A stretch of 64,000 bases of DNA, taken from positions 62,001-126,000 of the forward strand of contig NC_009374.1 of assembly GCF_000092065.1 (NCBI RefSeq), in the 5' to 3' direction. The stretch's first letter is position 1. Each line of letters begins with the position of its first letter. Under the pieces are notes generated by a model, which saw nothing but the letters and a program-made list of their open reading frames with translations, was not told where the DNA came from and did no database searches. Positions 47,137 to 57,800 of this stretch are shown here, piece by piece. A program made the translations under genes and the position numbers. The DNA is from Ostreococcus lucimarinus CCE9901 (Eukaryota > Chlorophyta > Mamiellophyceae > Mamiellales > Bathycoccaceae).

Positions 47137-49899
47137 ATGCCCGAAGGCGTGGGTGATGGCTTACCGTTTGGAAGAAGCCGTCAGCGGGCGTACGGTGATA
47201 TCACGCGTGCGCTCACGCGTCCCCCCCGTGAAGACCTGAGCGCCGCGGCGAGCCACACCGAGAATCGCAACCACGACCGCGCGGACCGGCGCTCCGTGGG
47301 AGGCGAGATCGATCTCTTGAGGCGGGAAATCACGCGTGTACAGAAAGCCTTGACTGATTTGAAGGCGAAGAGAATCGAAAATAAATCGCCAAACGCTCTT
47401 CCGGAGCGTAAGCGATGGAGCGTCATGGATCGCTGCAGGCCAACGAGGAAGTGCGACGAAAAGGACGAGAGACATTCGTTGAAACCTTCGCTCGTTCGCG
47501 ACATGAGTGCTCGACAGCTCATCCTGCGGAAACCACCCGAGCCTGCAACGCGTGGAATGGCTATCATGCTGTTGCGACGGCTAGACGACGTCTTGCCAGA
47601 GGGCGCCATCGAGAACAAGTGCGCCGAGCTGAGCAAGATGGGCGGTTTGGGAACGGTGAGTGGAGCGCTCGCGCGGTACGCAAGCTTGCACATCGACACG
47701 TTTAGCGACGACTTTGAGATAATCGATACCGCGTTCCGAGAGAGTGCTCGGCAAGTGAGCGCTGGGTGTAGAGATCGAGGCGAGTTGTTGGATGCGATCC
47801 GCGAACGCTACGGAGAGCTCTTCTCCACGATGCGCAACGTGTGTGACCGGTGGCAGCGACGAAACGAGTCTCTCGTCATCGAGCTTGACGAACTTCAAGG
47901 CGCGCTGGAGACGAAAGAGAACGAGCAACTCGCGCTCACAGAGCGCGTTGCGAGATGTAAATTCGAAGCCGATTCTGCAAGACGACGGCAGCAAGTTGAT
48001 AACGAGCGGGCAGATTTAATGACTAAACGGTCGCGTGCGAGGGAAAACGAATTAATGATGATGCAGAAAATTGACCGTGCCGAGATTCATCGATTGCATG
48101 AGCGCCTAAAACTGATGGAGACTCAATCAAGGCGTGATCTTGAATTCGCGGTGATGTCGATGGAGCAGTCGCTCTACGACGCTCTCAACGACAGAGACAA
48201 TCTCTCGAAGCGCGTAAGGTTTTTGGACAATCAGCTGCTCCAGACGCGCATGATGCTTCCGGATAAATCGTGTTACTCCACTACAGAGACCCAAACCTTG
48301 GAACGCATGGATGGCCAGTCGACGTACAAGGGTGAAGCAGCAGCAACCGCGGGCGTATCGGCTGAGGTGCAAACCGACCACGTAGTGATCTCGAAGCGTC
48401 GACGCAAAGAAAAAGCTTCGAGGAGTGGAATGGATGGTAAAGATACGAGGTTGCACGCCCCAGATCTCGGCACGGACGCGGATCAATGGAAGCGCGAGAT
48501 TCTCGGCGGTTTCGCCACTCTCATAACTTCGCAAAAGATTGGTCGGCGGAAACCACGCGCTTGGGTACTCAAATGTATCGCGCACATATACACCGATAAG
48601 CTCACGCTCGACTCGACAGCGCAGATAAATGGCGACGACGGCGCGATGTGTGACGCCTCAGCGCAGCCACTCACGAATTTCGTGTACGATTGGCATCTGC
48701 ACAAGTTTGGGTTGAAGCAACTCGCCGAAACGAATTTGCACGACTTGATTGCTTCGACGTCGCATCACGCGGAGGAGTGCGGACTGATTTCCCAGTTCGG
48801 CGCGTTTTGTGGTTTCGGCGCACATCGAGCGCATCGAGCACCGGTCTTGACGGATTCGCCGACGGTGACGTTTTATTTACGTCTGCTCGAAGCGCTCGCG
48901 AGCGAAACCAACCTTGGCCAACTATTTATGGAGTTCGGCCTCGGGAACGATTCGAAGATCGACATCACGCCGACTATGACAGGTACGCTCGCACTTACAC
49001 GCGCTCTAGATGCCATCAAGCGCGTGTTTACGGAGTACAAAGACGACGCCTCGGCGCTGAAAGATTTTGTTGGTAAACAACTCGGGATCAAGCATGCGAC
49101 GAACTCGACGACGGTCAAGTTTGCCAGTTTAATGCGGGGGGCGATGGACGAGTACACATCTCGCCGACTCGCGAGTTTGGAAACATTGAAAGCTTTATTT
49201 CTTGCCGCTGATTGCGATGACGATGGCGCTTTGGTGCGAGACGAATTCGCCGCTGCGCTTCGATTGTGCGACTACAAAGTCACCGAACAGTTCGCGGCGA
49301 GGGCGTTCGAATCCTGCGCGACACGACGCGGCGATAAACCTTCAGAGCTATTCGTCGGCGTTGACGCATTTATCAAGTCGTGTCTCATGAACGGGATGGA
49401 GACCTTTCGCGTGATCCCCGAACGTCCGCCGGGCGAAACCGCGGCGACGACGAAAATGACGGCGTCGGCGACATCTTCTCACAAAAATCAAGGCTCATCC
49501 TCCCCGACGGCACCATCGCTCTCCATGTCATCGAACGCGTGGATGGCCCTCGTCGACCAGCACGTCGCCTCTCCCGAAGGCGCGGTCGCCAAACTCCGCG
49601 CCCTTCCGCCCGGCGTCTCCCTGGATCGATGTCGACGCCAACTCCGCCGTCTCGACCAACTCCGCGCCGCGCGCACCGACGGCCAAGCCGCCTACCTCGC
49701 CCTCAAGCTCCTCACCAACGACGTCCGAACCGCCACCGTCCGCGCCAAGGGCGGTTTCAAGCGTCTCGGCGCCACCGTCCTCCACCAAGTCTCCTTCTCC
49801 ATGCGCGCCGCGCGCGTCGAATCCGATCCCACCGTCGTCGCCTCCGCCTCGCCCGATCACCCTCGCGACGACGATTTCGACCCGTTAGCGACGTCCTAA
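47137..49899 (+). CDS. Coiled-coil protein with an EF-hand and axonemal-dynein-light-chain-like segment
   Basis: 920 residues, no targeting signal. Residues about 55-85 and 240-390 are coiled coil. Between them, AFRESARQVSAGCRDRGELL and DAIRERYGELF resemble the Ax_dynein_light pattern (RQV, RG-LL, R-E) of inner-arm dynein light chain p28 and AXDND1. A mid region near residues 450-660 looks globular (AWVLKCIAHIYTDKLTLDS). One canonical EF-hand loop, DCDDDGALVRDE, starts near residue 692, with a second degenerate hand behind it. The tail is Ser/Thr-rich, then helical. I do not assign a function. No intron was seen. Confidence 0.55.
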   Translation: MPEGVGDGLPFGRSRQRAYGDITRALTRPPREDLSAAASHTENRNHDRADRRSVGGEIDLLRREITRVQKALTDLKAKRIENKSPNALPERKRWSVMDRCRPTRKCDEKDERHSLKPSLVRDMSARQLILRKPPEPATRGMAIMLLRRLDDVLPEGAIENKCAELSKMGGLGTVSGALARYASLHIDTFSDDFEIIDTAFRESARQVSAGCRDRGELLDAIRERYGELFSTMRNVCDRWQRRNESLVIELDELQGALETKENEQLALTERVARCKFEADSARRRQQVDNERADLMTKRSRARENELMMMQKIDRAEIHRLHERLKLMETQSRRDLEFAVMSMEQSLYDALNDRDNLSKRVRFLDNQLLQTRMMLPDKSCYSTTETQTLERMDGQSTYKGEAAATAGVSAEVQTDHVVISKRRRKEKASRSGMDGKDTRLHAPDLGTDADQWKREILGGFATLITSQKIGRRKPRAWVLKCIAHIYTDKLTLDSTAQINGDDGAMCDASAQPLTNFVYDWHLHKFGLKQLAETNLHDLIASTSHHAEECGLISQFGAFCGFGAHRAHRAPVLTDSPTVTFYLRLLEALASETNLGQLFMEFGLGNDSKIDITPTMTGTLALTRALDAIKRVFTEYKDDASALKDFVGKQLGIKHATNSTTVKFASLMRGAMDEYTSRRLASLETLKALFLAADCDDDGALVRDEFAAALRLCDYKVTEQFAARAFESCATRRGDKPSELFVGVDAFIKSCLMNGMETFRVIPERPPGETAATTKMTASATSSHKNQGSSSPTAPSLSMSSNAWMALVDQHVASPEGAVAKLRALPPGVSLDRCRRQLRRLDQLRAARTDGQAAYLALKLLTNDVRTATVRAKGGFKRLGATVLHQVSFSMRAARVESDPTVVASASPDHPRDDDFDPLATS

Positions 49900-50085
49900 T
49901 ATCATCTTCGCTCTCGCGTCGAATCGCGGACCCGGACCCGTCCGCGTCGTCGTCGACGCCTCGCGCGGCGTTCGCGTCCCCTTCGCGAAGTGCCGACATT
50001 CCACGCCCGTGGCGCGCCACCCTCGTCGCTCGATCGGCCTCCGCACAACTCGACGTCACGCGCCGCGAGCGCTCCACCGATCGAC

Positions 50086-50874
<789 letters not shown>

Positions 50875-51322
50875 AGCTGAAGCGCTTTTGGGTTTGTAGC
50901 GAGGGAGGCCGGGGGGCGCGAGCGAGAGTGAGACCGCGCGCGTGCGAACGCGAGCGAGGGGGCGAGAGAAACACAGAGCGACGATGACGAGAGTGCACGT
51001 CGATGACGAGGGGCGCAGACAGACACGCGCGGAAAGGAGGACGGCGGTCTTCAGCCGACGAAGCCGCGAGCGCCGTGAGAAACGCGCGGCGCCGGCGAGC
51101 GTCTCCGACGCGTGAATTTAGCGAAGAGAATAGGCTCTTAATGTGTATGCGATACACCAGCCTATGTGCGAACGACCCGACCTGTCCGGCCGCGCCCCGT
51201 CGCGCGTGGACTCGCTTTCACGCTTCCCGTCTCGTCCCGTCCTCGTCGGTCCCTCGCCGTTCGCGCCGCGCGCCCGCCACATCACCGCGCGCGCTCGACG
51301 CCGCGCTCAACGCCCGCACACG
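50875..51322. other. Intergenic region with a strong nested hairpin
   Basis: 448 bases between the UBE2D stop and the start of the pentapeptide-repeat gene. The first half is purine-rich (GAG and GCG runs at 50890-50985). Bases 51130-51165 form a hairpin reported separately. Frames cover the region on both strands (for instance minus 50852..51157) but show no family features. Confidence 0.5.
51130..51165. other. Nested stem-loop ATAGGCT/AGCCTAT with inner GTGTAT/ATACAC
   Basis: Outer stem: ATAGGCT at 51130-51136 pairs with AGCCTAT at 51159-51165. Inner stem: GTGTAT at 51143-51148 pairs with ATACAC at 51152-51157, with a three-base loop. The two stems are separated by six unpaired bases on one side and one on the other. 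All 13 pairs are Watson-Crick, and the stretch is less GC-rich than its surroundings. It could act in an RNA of either strand or as a DNA palindrome. Confidence 0.6.
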
Positions 51323-52163
51323 ATGCGCGCGATCGCTCCCGTCTCCCTCGCCCCGGTCTCGCGCGTTCAGCGCCGTCGCGCGCGCGTGCAGGCGCGTCGA
51401 ACCACCGACGACGTCACCGCGACCGGCGCGGCCTCGCTCGGTCTCGCCGCCGCGGCCGCCGCCTGCGTCGTCCTCGCCGGACCGGCGCGCGCGGAATTGA
51501 ACGCCGCGGAAGCGAATCGAGGGGGCGAGTTCAACCGCGGCTCGGCGAAGCAGTTCGGTGGTTACGATTTGGTCAAAGTTGACATCACGAAGGAGTTCGG
51601 CGAGGACTTGCGACTGAGCGTGCGTGACGACGCTCGATTCGCTCGGCGAACGCGTCGATCGCTCGAAGCGCGATCGCTCGCGCCGACGTACTGACGGAAA
51701 TATACCGCGTTCCTCGTCGCAGAATTTCACGGGCGCGGATTTGCGATTCGCCAAGCTTCGAGGGGCGAACTTGCGCGGCGCGTACATGATGAAGATGGTC
51801 GCGCCGGAGGTCGACTTCACGGGGGCGGACATGAGCGATGCCCTCATGGATCGCGCGGTGCTCGTCAAGGCTAACTTCACGAACGCCATATTGAATCGCG
51901 TCGTGCTGACGTCGTCGGATTTGGAGGGCGCGATCGTGGAGAACGCGGATTTCACCGACGCGTTGCTCGACGTCAAGACGCAGCAGGCGTTGTGCAAAAC
52001 GGCGTCGGGGAAGAACCCGGAGACGGGGGTTTCGACGCGCGTGTCGCTCGGCTGCGCGGGTGGGCGCGCTCGAGTTTCGTCGCCGTCGAGGTACATGTCC
52101 GACGACGACACACCGAAACCCAAGGCGGAGTTTGACGAATCGCGATTCTCGATGTATCAGTAA
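51323..52163 (+). CDS. Pentapeptide-repeat protein, thylakoid lumen (two exons)
   Basis: Exons 51323..51619 and 51723..52163 give 245 residues. The leader is bipartite: a basic transit part, then GAASLGLAAAAAACVVLAGP and a lumen cleavage site ARA/E. Mature protein: NRGGEFNRGSAKQFGGYDLV, DITKEFGEDLRLS, then pentapeptide units from NFTGADLRFAKLRGANLRGA through EGAIVENADFTDALLD. The last 45 residues are non-repeat, with two Cys (ALCKTASGKNPETG, LGC) typical of TL17-type lumenal proteins, then a polar tail. The 103-base intron has GTGCGT and ACTGAC. Lumenal pentapeptide proteins are of unknown biochemical role. Confidence 0.85.
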
Positions 52164-52222
52164 ATTCTTTTGTAAGCGGCGTTGACGACGAATTATTTTG
52201 CAAGTTTTTGAAATGCACGCGA

Positions 52223-53080
52223 CTATCTATTACCGACCGGCTTGCTCCCCGCGAACCCCACGCCTTTGGCCTCGGTCAAATCCTCGGGCAACGCGAAGAT
52301 CGAGTTCTTCTGAATGCCCTTCTTCCCCTTCTTCAATCCTTTGCTTTGGAAATTTTGCCAACTGCTCGCCTTTTGGTTTTGCTCGGCGCTTATCTCTTGC
52401 TGCCGCTGCTTATACTTGAACGTCTTCAACTTTTTCCGCTTCAACTCCCGCGTCTCCGAGTCATCCCCGGGCTTAATCTCCAAATTCTTCGGCGGCTCTT
52501 TCCGCACGAACTCCGTCTTTCGCGTCAACTCCACGCGTCTCGGTTCCGGCACGCCGCGATACACCTCTCTCGGCGGCGGCGGCGGCGGCGCCTTCGCCTT
52601 CGTCTTCGCCTGACCCCCGATGTCTATCCTCACATCGCTCGCCTTCACCGCGACTCGCGTGTGGCTCTCCGTCAGGTACACGTCCAGCGTACCGTCGTCC
52701 ATCGCTCGCACGCACCGTCCCCTCCGCCACGCGCCCTCGGCGTCGAGCGCGAGCACGTCCCGTCCCGCGAACGTCCCTCCCAGCGTCGTCGTCGTCGTCG
52801 CCGTCGCCGCCGTCGCGCCTCGCGCGTCGTTCGCGCCGTCACCCGCGCCTAACTCGTCGTCGTCGACGTCGTCCCGCGCCGCGAGCGTCGTCGCCAGGAC
52901 GTCGCGCGTGATTTCAATGACATCCTCGAGCGAATCCTTCAAATCGATCAATTCCTCGTCCCCCGGCGCGTCCGCGAGCGACGCCTCGACGTCCGCGAGC
53001 GAGCGCTCGTACTCATCGAGCTTGGCGCGCAGCTCGTCCGCGGTCTGCGGCGCGTCGTCGTCGTCGGCGGCGTCGGACAT
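52223..53080 (-). CDS. SPF30: Splicing factor SPF30 (SMN-related, SMNDC1)
   Basis: Spliceosome assembly protein with a Tudor domain. 285 residues. The N-terminal helical part has ADELRAKLDEYERSLADVEA. The Tudor domain (about residues 98-150) includes GRDVLALDAEGAWRRGRCV and DGTLDVYLTESHTRVAVKASD. The C-terminus is the SPF30 signature: LKRKKLKTFKYKQRQQE, then SSWQNFQSKGLKKGKKGIQK and SIFALPEDLTEAKGVGFAGS. The start at 53080 (MSDAADDDDA) leaves 40 bases to the divergent ERA gene. A longer frame upstream is Ser/Ala-rich and antisense to ERA. Confidence 0.9.
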   Translation of the reverse strand: MSDAADDDDAPQTADELRAKLDEYERSLADVEASLADAPGDEELIDLKDSLEDVIEITRDVLATTLAARDDVDDDELGAGDGANDARGATAATATTTTTLGGTFAGRDVLALDAEGAWRRGRCVRAMDDGTLDVYLTESHTRVAVKASDVRIDIGGQAKTKAKAPPPPPPREVYRGVPEPRRVELTRKTEFVRKEPPKNLEIKPGDDSETRELKRKKLKTFKYKQRQQEISAEQNQKASSWQNFQSKGLKKGKKGIQKNSIFALPEDLTEAKGVGFAGSKPVGNR

Positions 53081-53120
53081 GACGCGGGGCGATGTGACGC
53101 GGCGGCGGCACTTCGTCGCG

Positions 53121-54434
53121 ATGGCGACGCGCGCGATCGCGCCGTCGCTCGCGCGCGCGACGGCGACGCGCGCGCGCGATGTCGCGGATCGCGCGCGCGC
53201 GCGCGCCGGGGACTCGGCGCGCGCGACGGCGACGCGCGGGAAGGGCGCCGCGCGCGCGATGGCGGCGGCGGCGCGACGACGCGCGGTGACGCCGCGCGCG
53301 CGCGCGAGCGACGCGAACGAGGACGAGGACGAGGACGAAGGGCCGGATAAAGATCTCGCGGACGCGTTCTTCGCGCAGATGCCGCGCGAGAACGAGGCGG
53401 AGGACGGCGCGCGGGGGGACGAGGACGCGCGCGACTTCGACGACGACGACGACGACGACGAAAACGTCGAGGTGCTGCCGTACATCGGCGGTGAGCTCCT
53501 GAAACCGGACCCGCCGGGACATAAGTCAGGGTACGCCGCCATCGTCGGACGACCGAACGCGGGGAAGAGCACGCTGATGAATGATTTGGTCGGGACGAAG
53601 CTGAGCATCGTGACGTACAAGCCGCAGACGACGCGGCATCGGATTTTGGGCATCCTGAGCGACGAGAACTCGCAGATGGTGCTTCTGGACACGCCGGGGG
53701 TGATGGTGGAGGAGTTTAATAAGCTGGATGGGATGATGCTGAAGAGCGTGCGGAATTCGATGGCGAACGCGGATGTGTTGTTTTACATCGTGGACGCGGC
53801 GCGGGATCCGTACGGGGCGTGGGAAGGTTTGGCGCCGAAGAAGGGTAAGCGCGTGCCGACGGCGTTGATTTTGAACAAATGTGACATGGTTGGCGATCGT
53901 GAGCGGATCATGGAGTTGATTGAGTACTTTCAAGCGCAAGAGGCGATCGACGAGGTGTTGCCGATTTCGGCGCTCAACTCAACGGGGACGCGCAACGTCA
54001 AAGAGTGGGCGCTGGAACGTTTACCGCTCGGCCCGACGCTTTACCCCAAAGACGCCATCAGCGAGCACCCCGAACGATTCTTCATCGCCGAAATCATCCG
54101 CGAGAAGATATTTTTGCAGTACAAACAAGAGGTGCCGTACAGCACGCAAGTTTGGATCGAGACGCACAAGGAACGCGACGGCGTGAAGAAGGATCTCATC
54201 CTCGCCAAAGTCTTCGTCGAGCGTCAATCTCAAATCGGCATCATCGTCGGCCAAGGCGGGGCGGCGATGAAAAAACTTTCGTCCAGCGCGCGCGCGGACA
54301 TTGAGAAGTTTTTAGGCCGCCCGGTATTTTTAGACATCCAAGTCAAAGTCCGCGACGGCTGGCGCGAAGACGACCGCAGCCTCGAAGACCTCGGCCTGGA
54401 CGACCCCAATAGATTAGAGAGCCCATCCATCTAG
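53121..54434 (+). CDS. ERA: ERA-type GTPase, organellar
   Basis: GTPase that helps assemble the small ribosomal subunit of bacteria and organelles. 437 residues: a basic presequence, an acidic linker with a run of seven Asp (about residues 109-115), then the G domain. GRPNAGKSTLMNDLVG is G1, the switch region follows in KPQTTRHRI, DTPGV is G3, NKCD is G4 and ISALN stands in the G5 position. The C-terminal KH domain has IGIIVGQGGAAMKKLS and FLDIQVKVRDGWRED. The Met at 53121 is 40 bases from the divergent SPF30 start. Plastid or mitochondrial location is likely but unresolved. Confidence 0.92.
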   Translation: MATRAIAPSLARATATRARDVADRARARAGDSARATATRGKGAARAMAAAARRRAVTPRARASDANEDEDEDEGPDKDLADAFFAQMPRENEAEDGARGDEDARDFDDDDDDDENVEVLPYIGGELLKPDPPGHKSGYAAIVGRPNAGKSTLMNDLVGTKLSIVTYKPQTTRHRILGILSDENSQMVLLDTPGVMVEEFNKLDGMMLKSVRNSMANADVLFYIVDAARDPYGAWEGLAPKKGKRVPTALILNKCDMVGDRERIMELIEYFQAQEAIDEVLPISALNSTGTRNVKEWALERLPLGPTLYPKDAISEHPERFFIAEIIREKIFLQYKQEVPYSTQVWIETHKERDGVKKDLILAKVFVERQSQIGIIVGQGGAAMKKLSSSARADIEKFLGRPVFLDIQVKVRDGWREDDRSLEDLGLDDPNRLESPSI

Positions 54435-54465
54435 ACGACGTTGTCGTGCGAACGCGCGCAGTTTT

Positions 54466-54669
54466 TCACCTCCGCGGCGTCAAAAACGCCGGCAACCGCG
54501 CGCCCTTCGCGTCTCGCAACCATCTCGCGAACATCTCGCGCGCCTTCGTCTTCGTCGCTTCGCGTCCGACCTCATCCCTCCCGTCGCCGTTTTCCATCGC
54601 TCTGCGCGCGTCTTTATTTTTTCCCGCGTACGTCTTCACCGGCATCCACCACAGCGGTCGATACGTCAT
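54466..54669 (-). CDS. Small basic protein of unknown function (67 residues)
   Basis: Short frame between the ERA stop and the start of the carotenoid fusion gene, on the opposite strand to both. It reads MTYRPLWWMPVKTYAGKNKD, then an Arg/Glu-rich helix (EATKTKAREMFARWLRDAKG) and LPAFLTPRR. The mix of Trp, Tyr, Met, Lys and Phe is unlike the Arg/Ala runs of spurious frames in this window. The frame stays open far upstream, antisense to the fusion gene, but the product before this Met lacks such composition. No family recognised; existence is uncertain. Confidence 0.4.
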   Translation of the reverse strand: MTYRPLWWMPVKTYAGKNKDARRAMENGDGRDEVGREATKTKAREMFARWLRDAKGARLPAFLTPRR

Positions 54670-54813
54670 CGCTTTATGTCGTCTCGCGTTTCTCCGCGCG
54701 TCGCCGCGGCGTCGCGTTACCCTCGGTTGGAGGATTCTTATCCACTTCCTCTGTTCTCCACACGGCCGCGCGCGTCCACGCGCGCACGCCACGCGCGCGC
54801 GCATCGACGCACG

Positions 54814-57800
54814 ATGCTCGCGCGCGCCGACGTCGTCGCTCGCGCGTCGTCGCTCGCGCTCGCGACGCGCTCGCGACGCGATTTCCCGACGCCGACGCGG
54901 TCGACGATGCGCGCGCGTCGAGCGCCCGCGGCGCGCGTGACGCGCGCGATTCGCGCGCGAGGCGACGCGGGAACGCGCGCGCGCGACGTCGCGCCGGGCG
55001 CGACGCGGCGCGGGGCGTCGGCGACGCCGCGGGCGACGCGACGGCCGAGCGCGAGGGAGACGCGGCCGGAGCTGTACGGCTTGGACGCCTCGTGGGACCC
55101 GCTGACGAGCGGCGATCGGCGGGAGAGCGAGGAGTCGCGAACGCCGCTTCCAGAAACGCTGCCGAACGTGCGATGGGGGACGAGCGCGAGCGAGGCGTAC
55201 GATTTGGTGATTGTCGGGTGCGGACCGGCGGGGCTGACGGCGGCGGACGAGGCGAGCAAGCGCGGATTGCGCGTGGCGTTGATGGATCCGTCGCCGCTCG
55301 CGCCGTGGATGAATAATTACGGGGTGTGGTGCGACGAGTTTAAATCGCTCGGGTTCGATGATTGCTATCGCGCGGTGTGGAACAAGGCGCGAGTTATTAT
55401 AGACGACGGCGACGCCGACGGGAAGATGCTCGACCGCGCGTACGCGCAGGTGGATCGGAAGAAGCTCAAGCAGAAGCTCATCGCGCGCAGCGTGACGCAG
55501 GGCGTGGAGTTTGGTATCGCCGCGGTCGATAGCTGCGATAACAGCGATCCGAACCATTCGGTGGTGACTTTGAGCGATGGACGCAAGGTCTATGCGAAGA
55601 TGGTTTTGGACGCCACTGGGCACTCTCGTAAGCTGGTGGACTTTGATCGCGATTTTACGCCGGGATATCAAGCCGCTTTCGGAATCGTGTGCACAGTGGA
55701 GAAGCACGACTTTCCGTTGGACACGATGCTGTTCATGGACTGGCGAGACGAGCACTTGAGCCCAGAGTTTAAGCGAGCGAACGACAGGTTGCCGACGTTT
55801 TTGTACGCCATGCCTTTCTCGGAAACTGAGGTGTTCCTCGAGGAAACGAGCTTGGTGGCACGACCTGGCTTAGAGTTTGACGACTTGAAGCTCAAGTTGA
55901 AGGAGCGTTTGGATTATTTGGGCGTGAAAGTAACCAAGGTACACGAAGAGGAGTATTGTCTCATTCCCATGGGCGGCGTGTTGCCGACGTTTCCGCAACG
56001 CACGCTCGGCATCGGTGGAACCGCCGGCATGGTCCATCCTAGCACTGGATTTATGGTCGCAAAGACGATGTTATGCGTTAGAACGCTCGTAGGCACGCTT
56101 GATGAAGCCCTTAAGGCGGGTAAGCGAGGGGATATTACCGGCGCCCTGGAAGCGGCGGAGGCGGCGCAAATGAACAACGGTAAATTCGACGCCGACGCCA
56201 CCGCGGCATTAGTGTGGAACTCAATTTGGCCGGAGAATGATTTGCGCATGCGCACTTTCATGTGCTTTGGAATGGAGACTCTTATGCAGCTCGATATCGA
56301 TGGAACGCGTCAATTCTTTGACACGTTCTTCGACCTTCCCAAGGACGTCTGGGCTGGCTTTTTGAGCTGGCGAATCCAGCCGGTGGGCTTGCTTTCGCTC
56401 GGGGTGAATCTGTTCGCGTTGTTTTCGAACTACATGCGAGTTAACTTTGTCAAATCCGCTCTGCCTTTCATGGGGTCGTTCTTCGCAAACTTTGCGTTCG
56501 CCGACAACAAGTTTGACTCGAGCAAGTGGGGCGGTTTCATCCTCGAAGATGGCAAAAACAACGCCTTCAAGTCGGTCGAAAACGGGCCTATTCCCGCCCC
56601 GGTCGGAAATCCCACTGCGAAACCGATCACAAGCAGCGCATTAGACTTTGAGAAGATCTTAGCCGAAGACACACTGAGCAAGCCGCAGGACATGAAGCCG
56701 GAGACGATGAAGGATGATCGCGAATGGATTGCGTTTCAACAGCGCAAGGTGTTTAGTGAGCAAAAGCAAATCAAAGAGTACCTCAGTGCTTTGAACGACC
56801 GCGACAAGGTCGACGTTCTCGTTGTCGGTGCGGGCCCCGCAGGTCTGGCGATCGCAGCGGAGACGGCGAAGAAGGGTCTTTCTGTTGGTCTCGTCGCACC
56901 AGACACCCCGTTCGTGAACAACTACGGAGTATGGCTCGACGAGTTCAAAGATCTAGGGCTCGAACACTGCTTGCTTCATAAGTATGACGACGCATTGGTT
57001 TGGTTCGATGATTCTGATCCTGCGAGTGGAACTGAACTCGGTCGACCTTACGGTCAAGTGTGCCGCAGGCGTCTTCGCGACCATTTGTTGAAGGAGTGCG
57101 CGGCGGCTGGCGTCAAGTATTTACCAGGCCTGGTAGATTTTGTGCGTCACGGTGACGTCGAAAAGAACGAGTTAGCCGAAGTTCGAGGCACCATCATTAG
57201 CGATTCCGATATTACCGCAAGCGAGAAGAAGTTGATCGAAGAAGAGGCAAACAGAGGCCAGCAATTCACGTTGAATTCGCGTCTCGTCGTTGCCGGCACC
57301 GGTCACAACCGCGACATGCTCAGCTACGAAGAGGGTGCGCCGCCGGGCTGGCAGACTGCGTATGGCGTTGAGGTGCGCATTCCGAACCACGGTTTTCCCG
57401 TGAACAAGGCCGTGTTCATGGATTTTCGTCAAAGCGATCCGGAGGCGATGAAAGAGGAACAAGACGAGGGCGTTTGGCGCGTGCCGTCTTTCCTTTACGT
57501 GTTACCCGTGGACAAGGATGTGGTGTTCGTCGAGGAGACGTGCCTCGTCGCGCGCGTACAAGTGCCGTTCGATGAACTCAAACGGCGATTGTATCGTCGT
57601 ATGAAGCGGATGGGTATGGAAATCGTCGAAGAAGACATCTTGGAAGTCGAGGCGAGTTGGATTCCACTGGGCGGTACCCCGCCGGTTGCCCCGCAACGCA
57701 CCATCGCGTACGGTGCAGCAGCCGGCATGGTCCACCCTGCGTCTGGCTACTCCGTCGTAAACAGTATTAGCAAAGCTCCGCGTGTTGCGACGGCCATGGC

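Noticed and set aside
54466-55755. A 429-codon minus frame across the 5' part of the carotenoid fusion gene
   Set aside because: Most is the His/Arg-rich shadow of the cyclase. Only the last 67 codons have independent coding-like composition and are listed separately.
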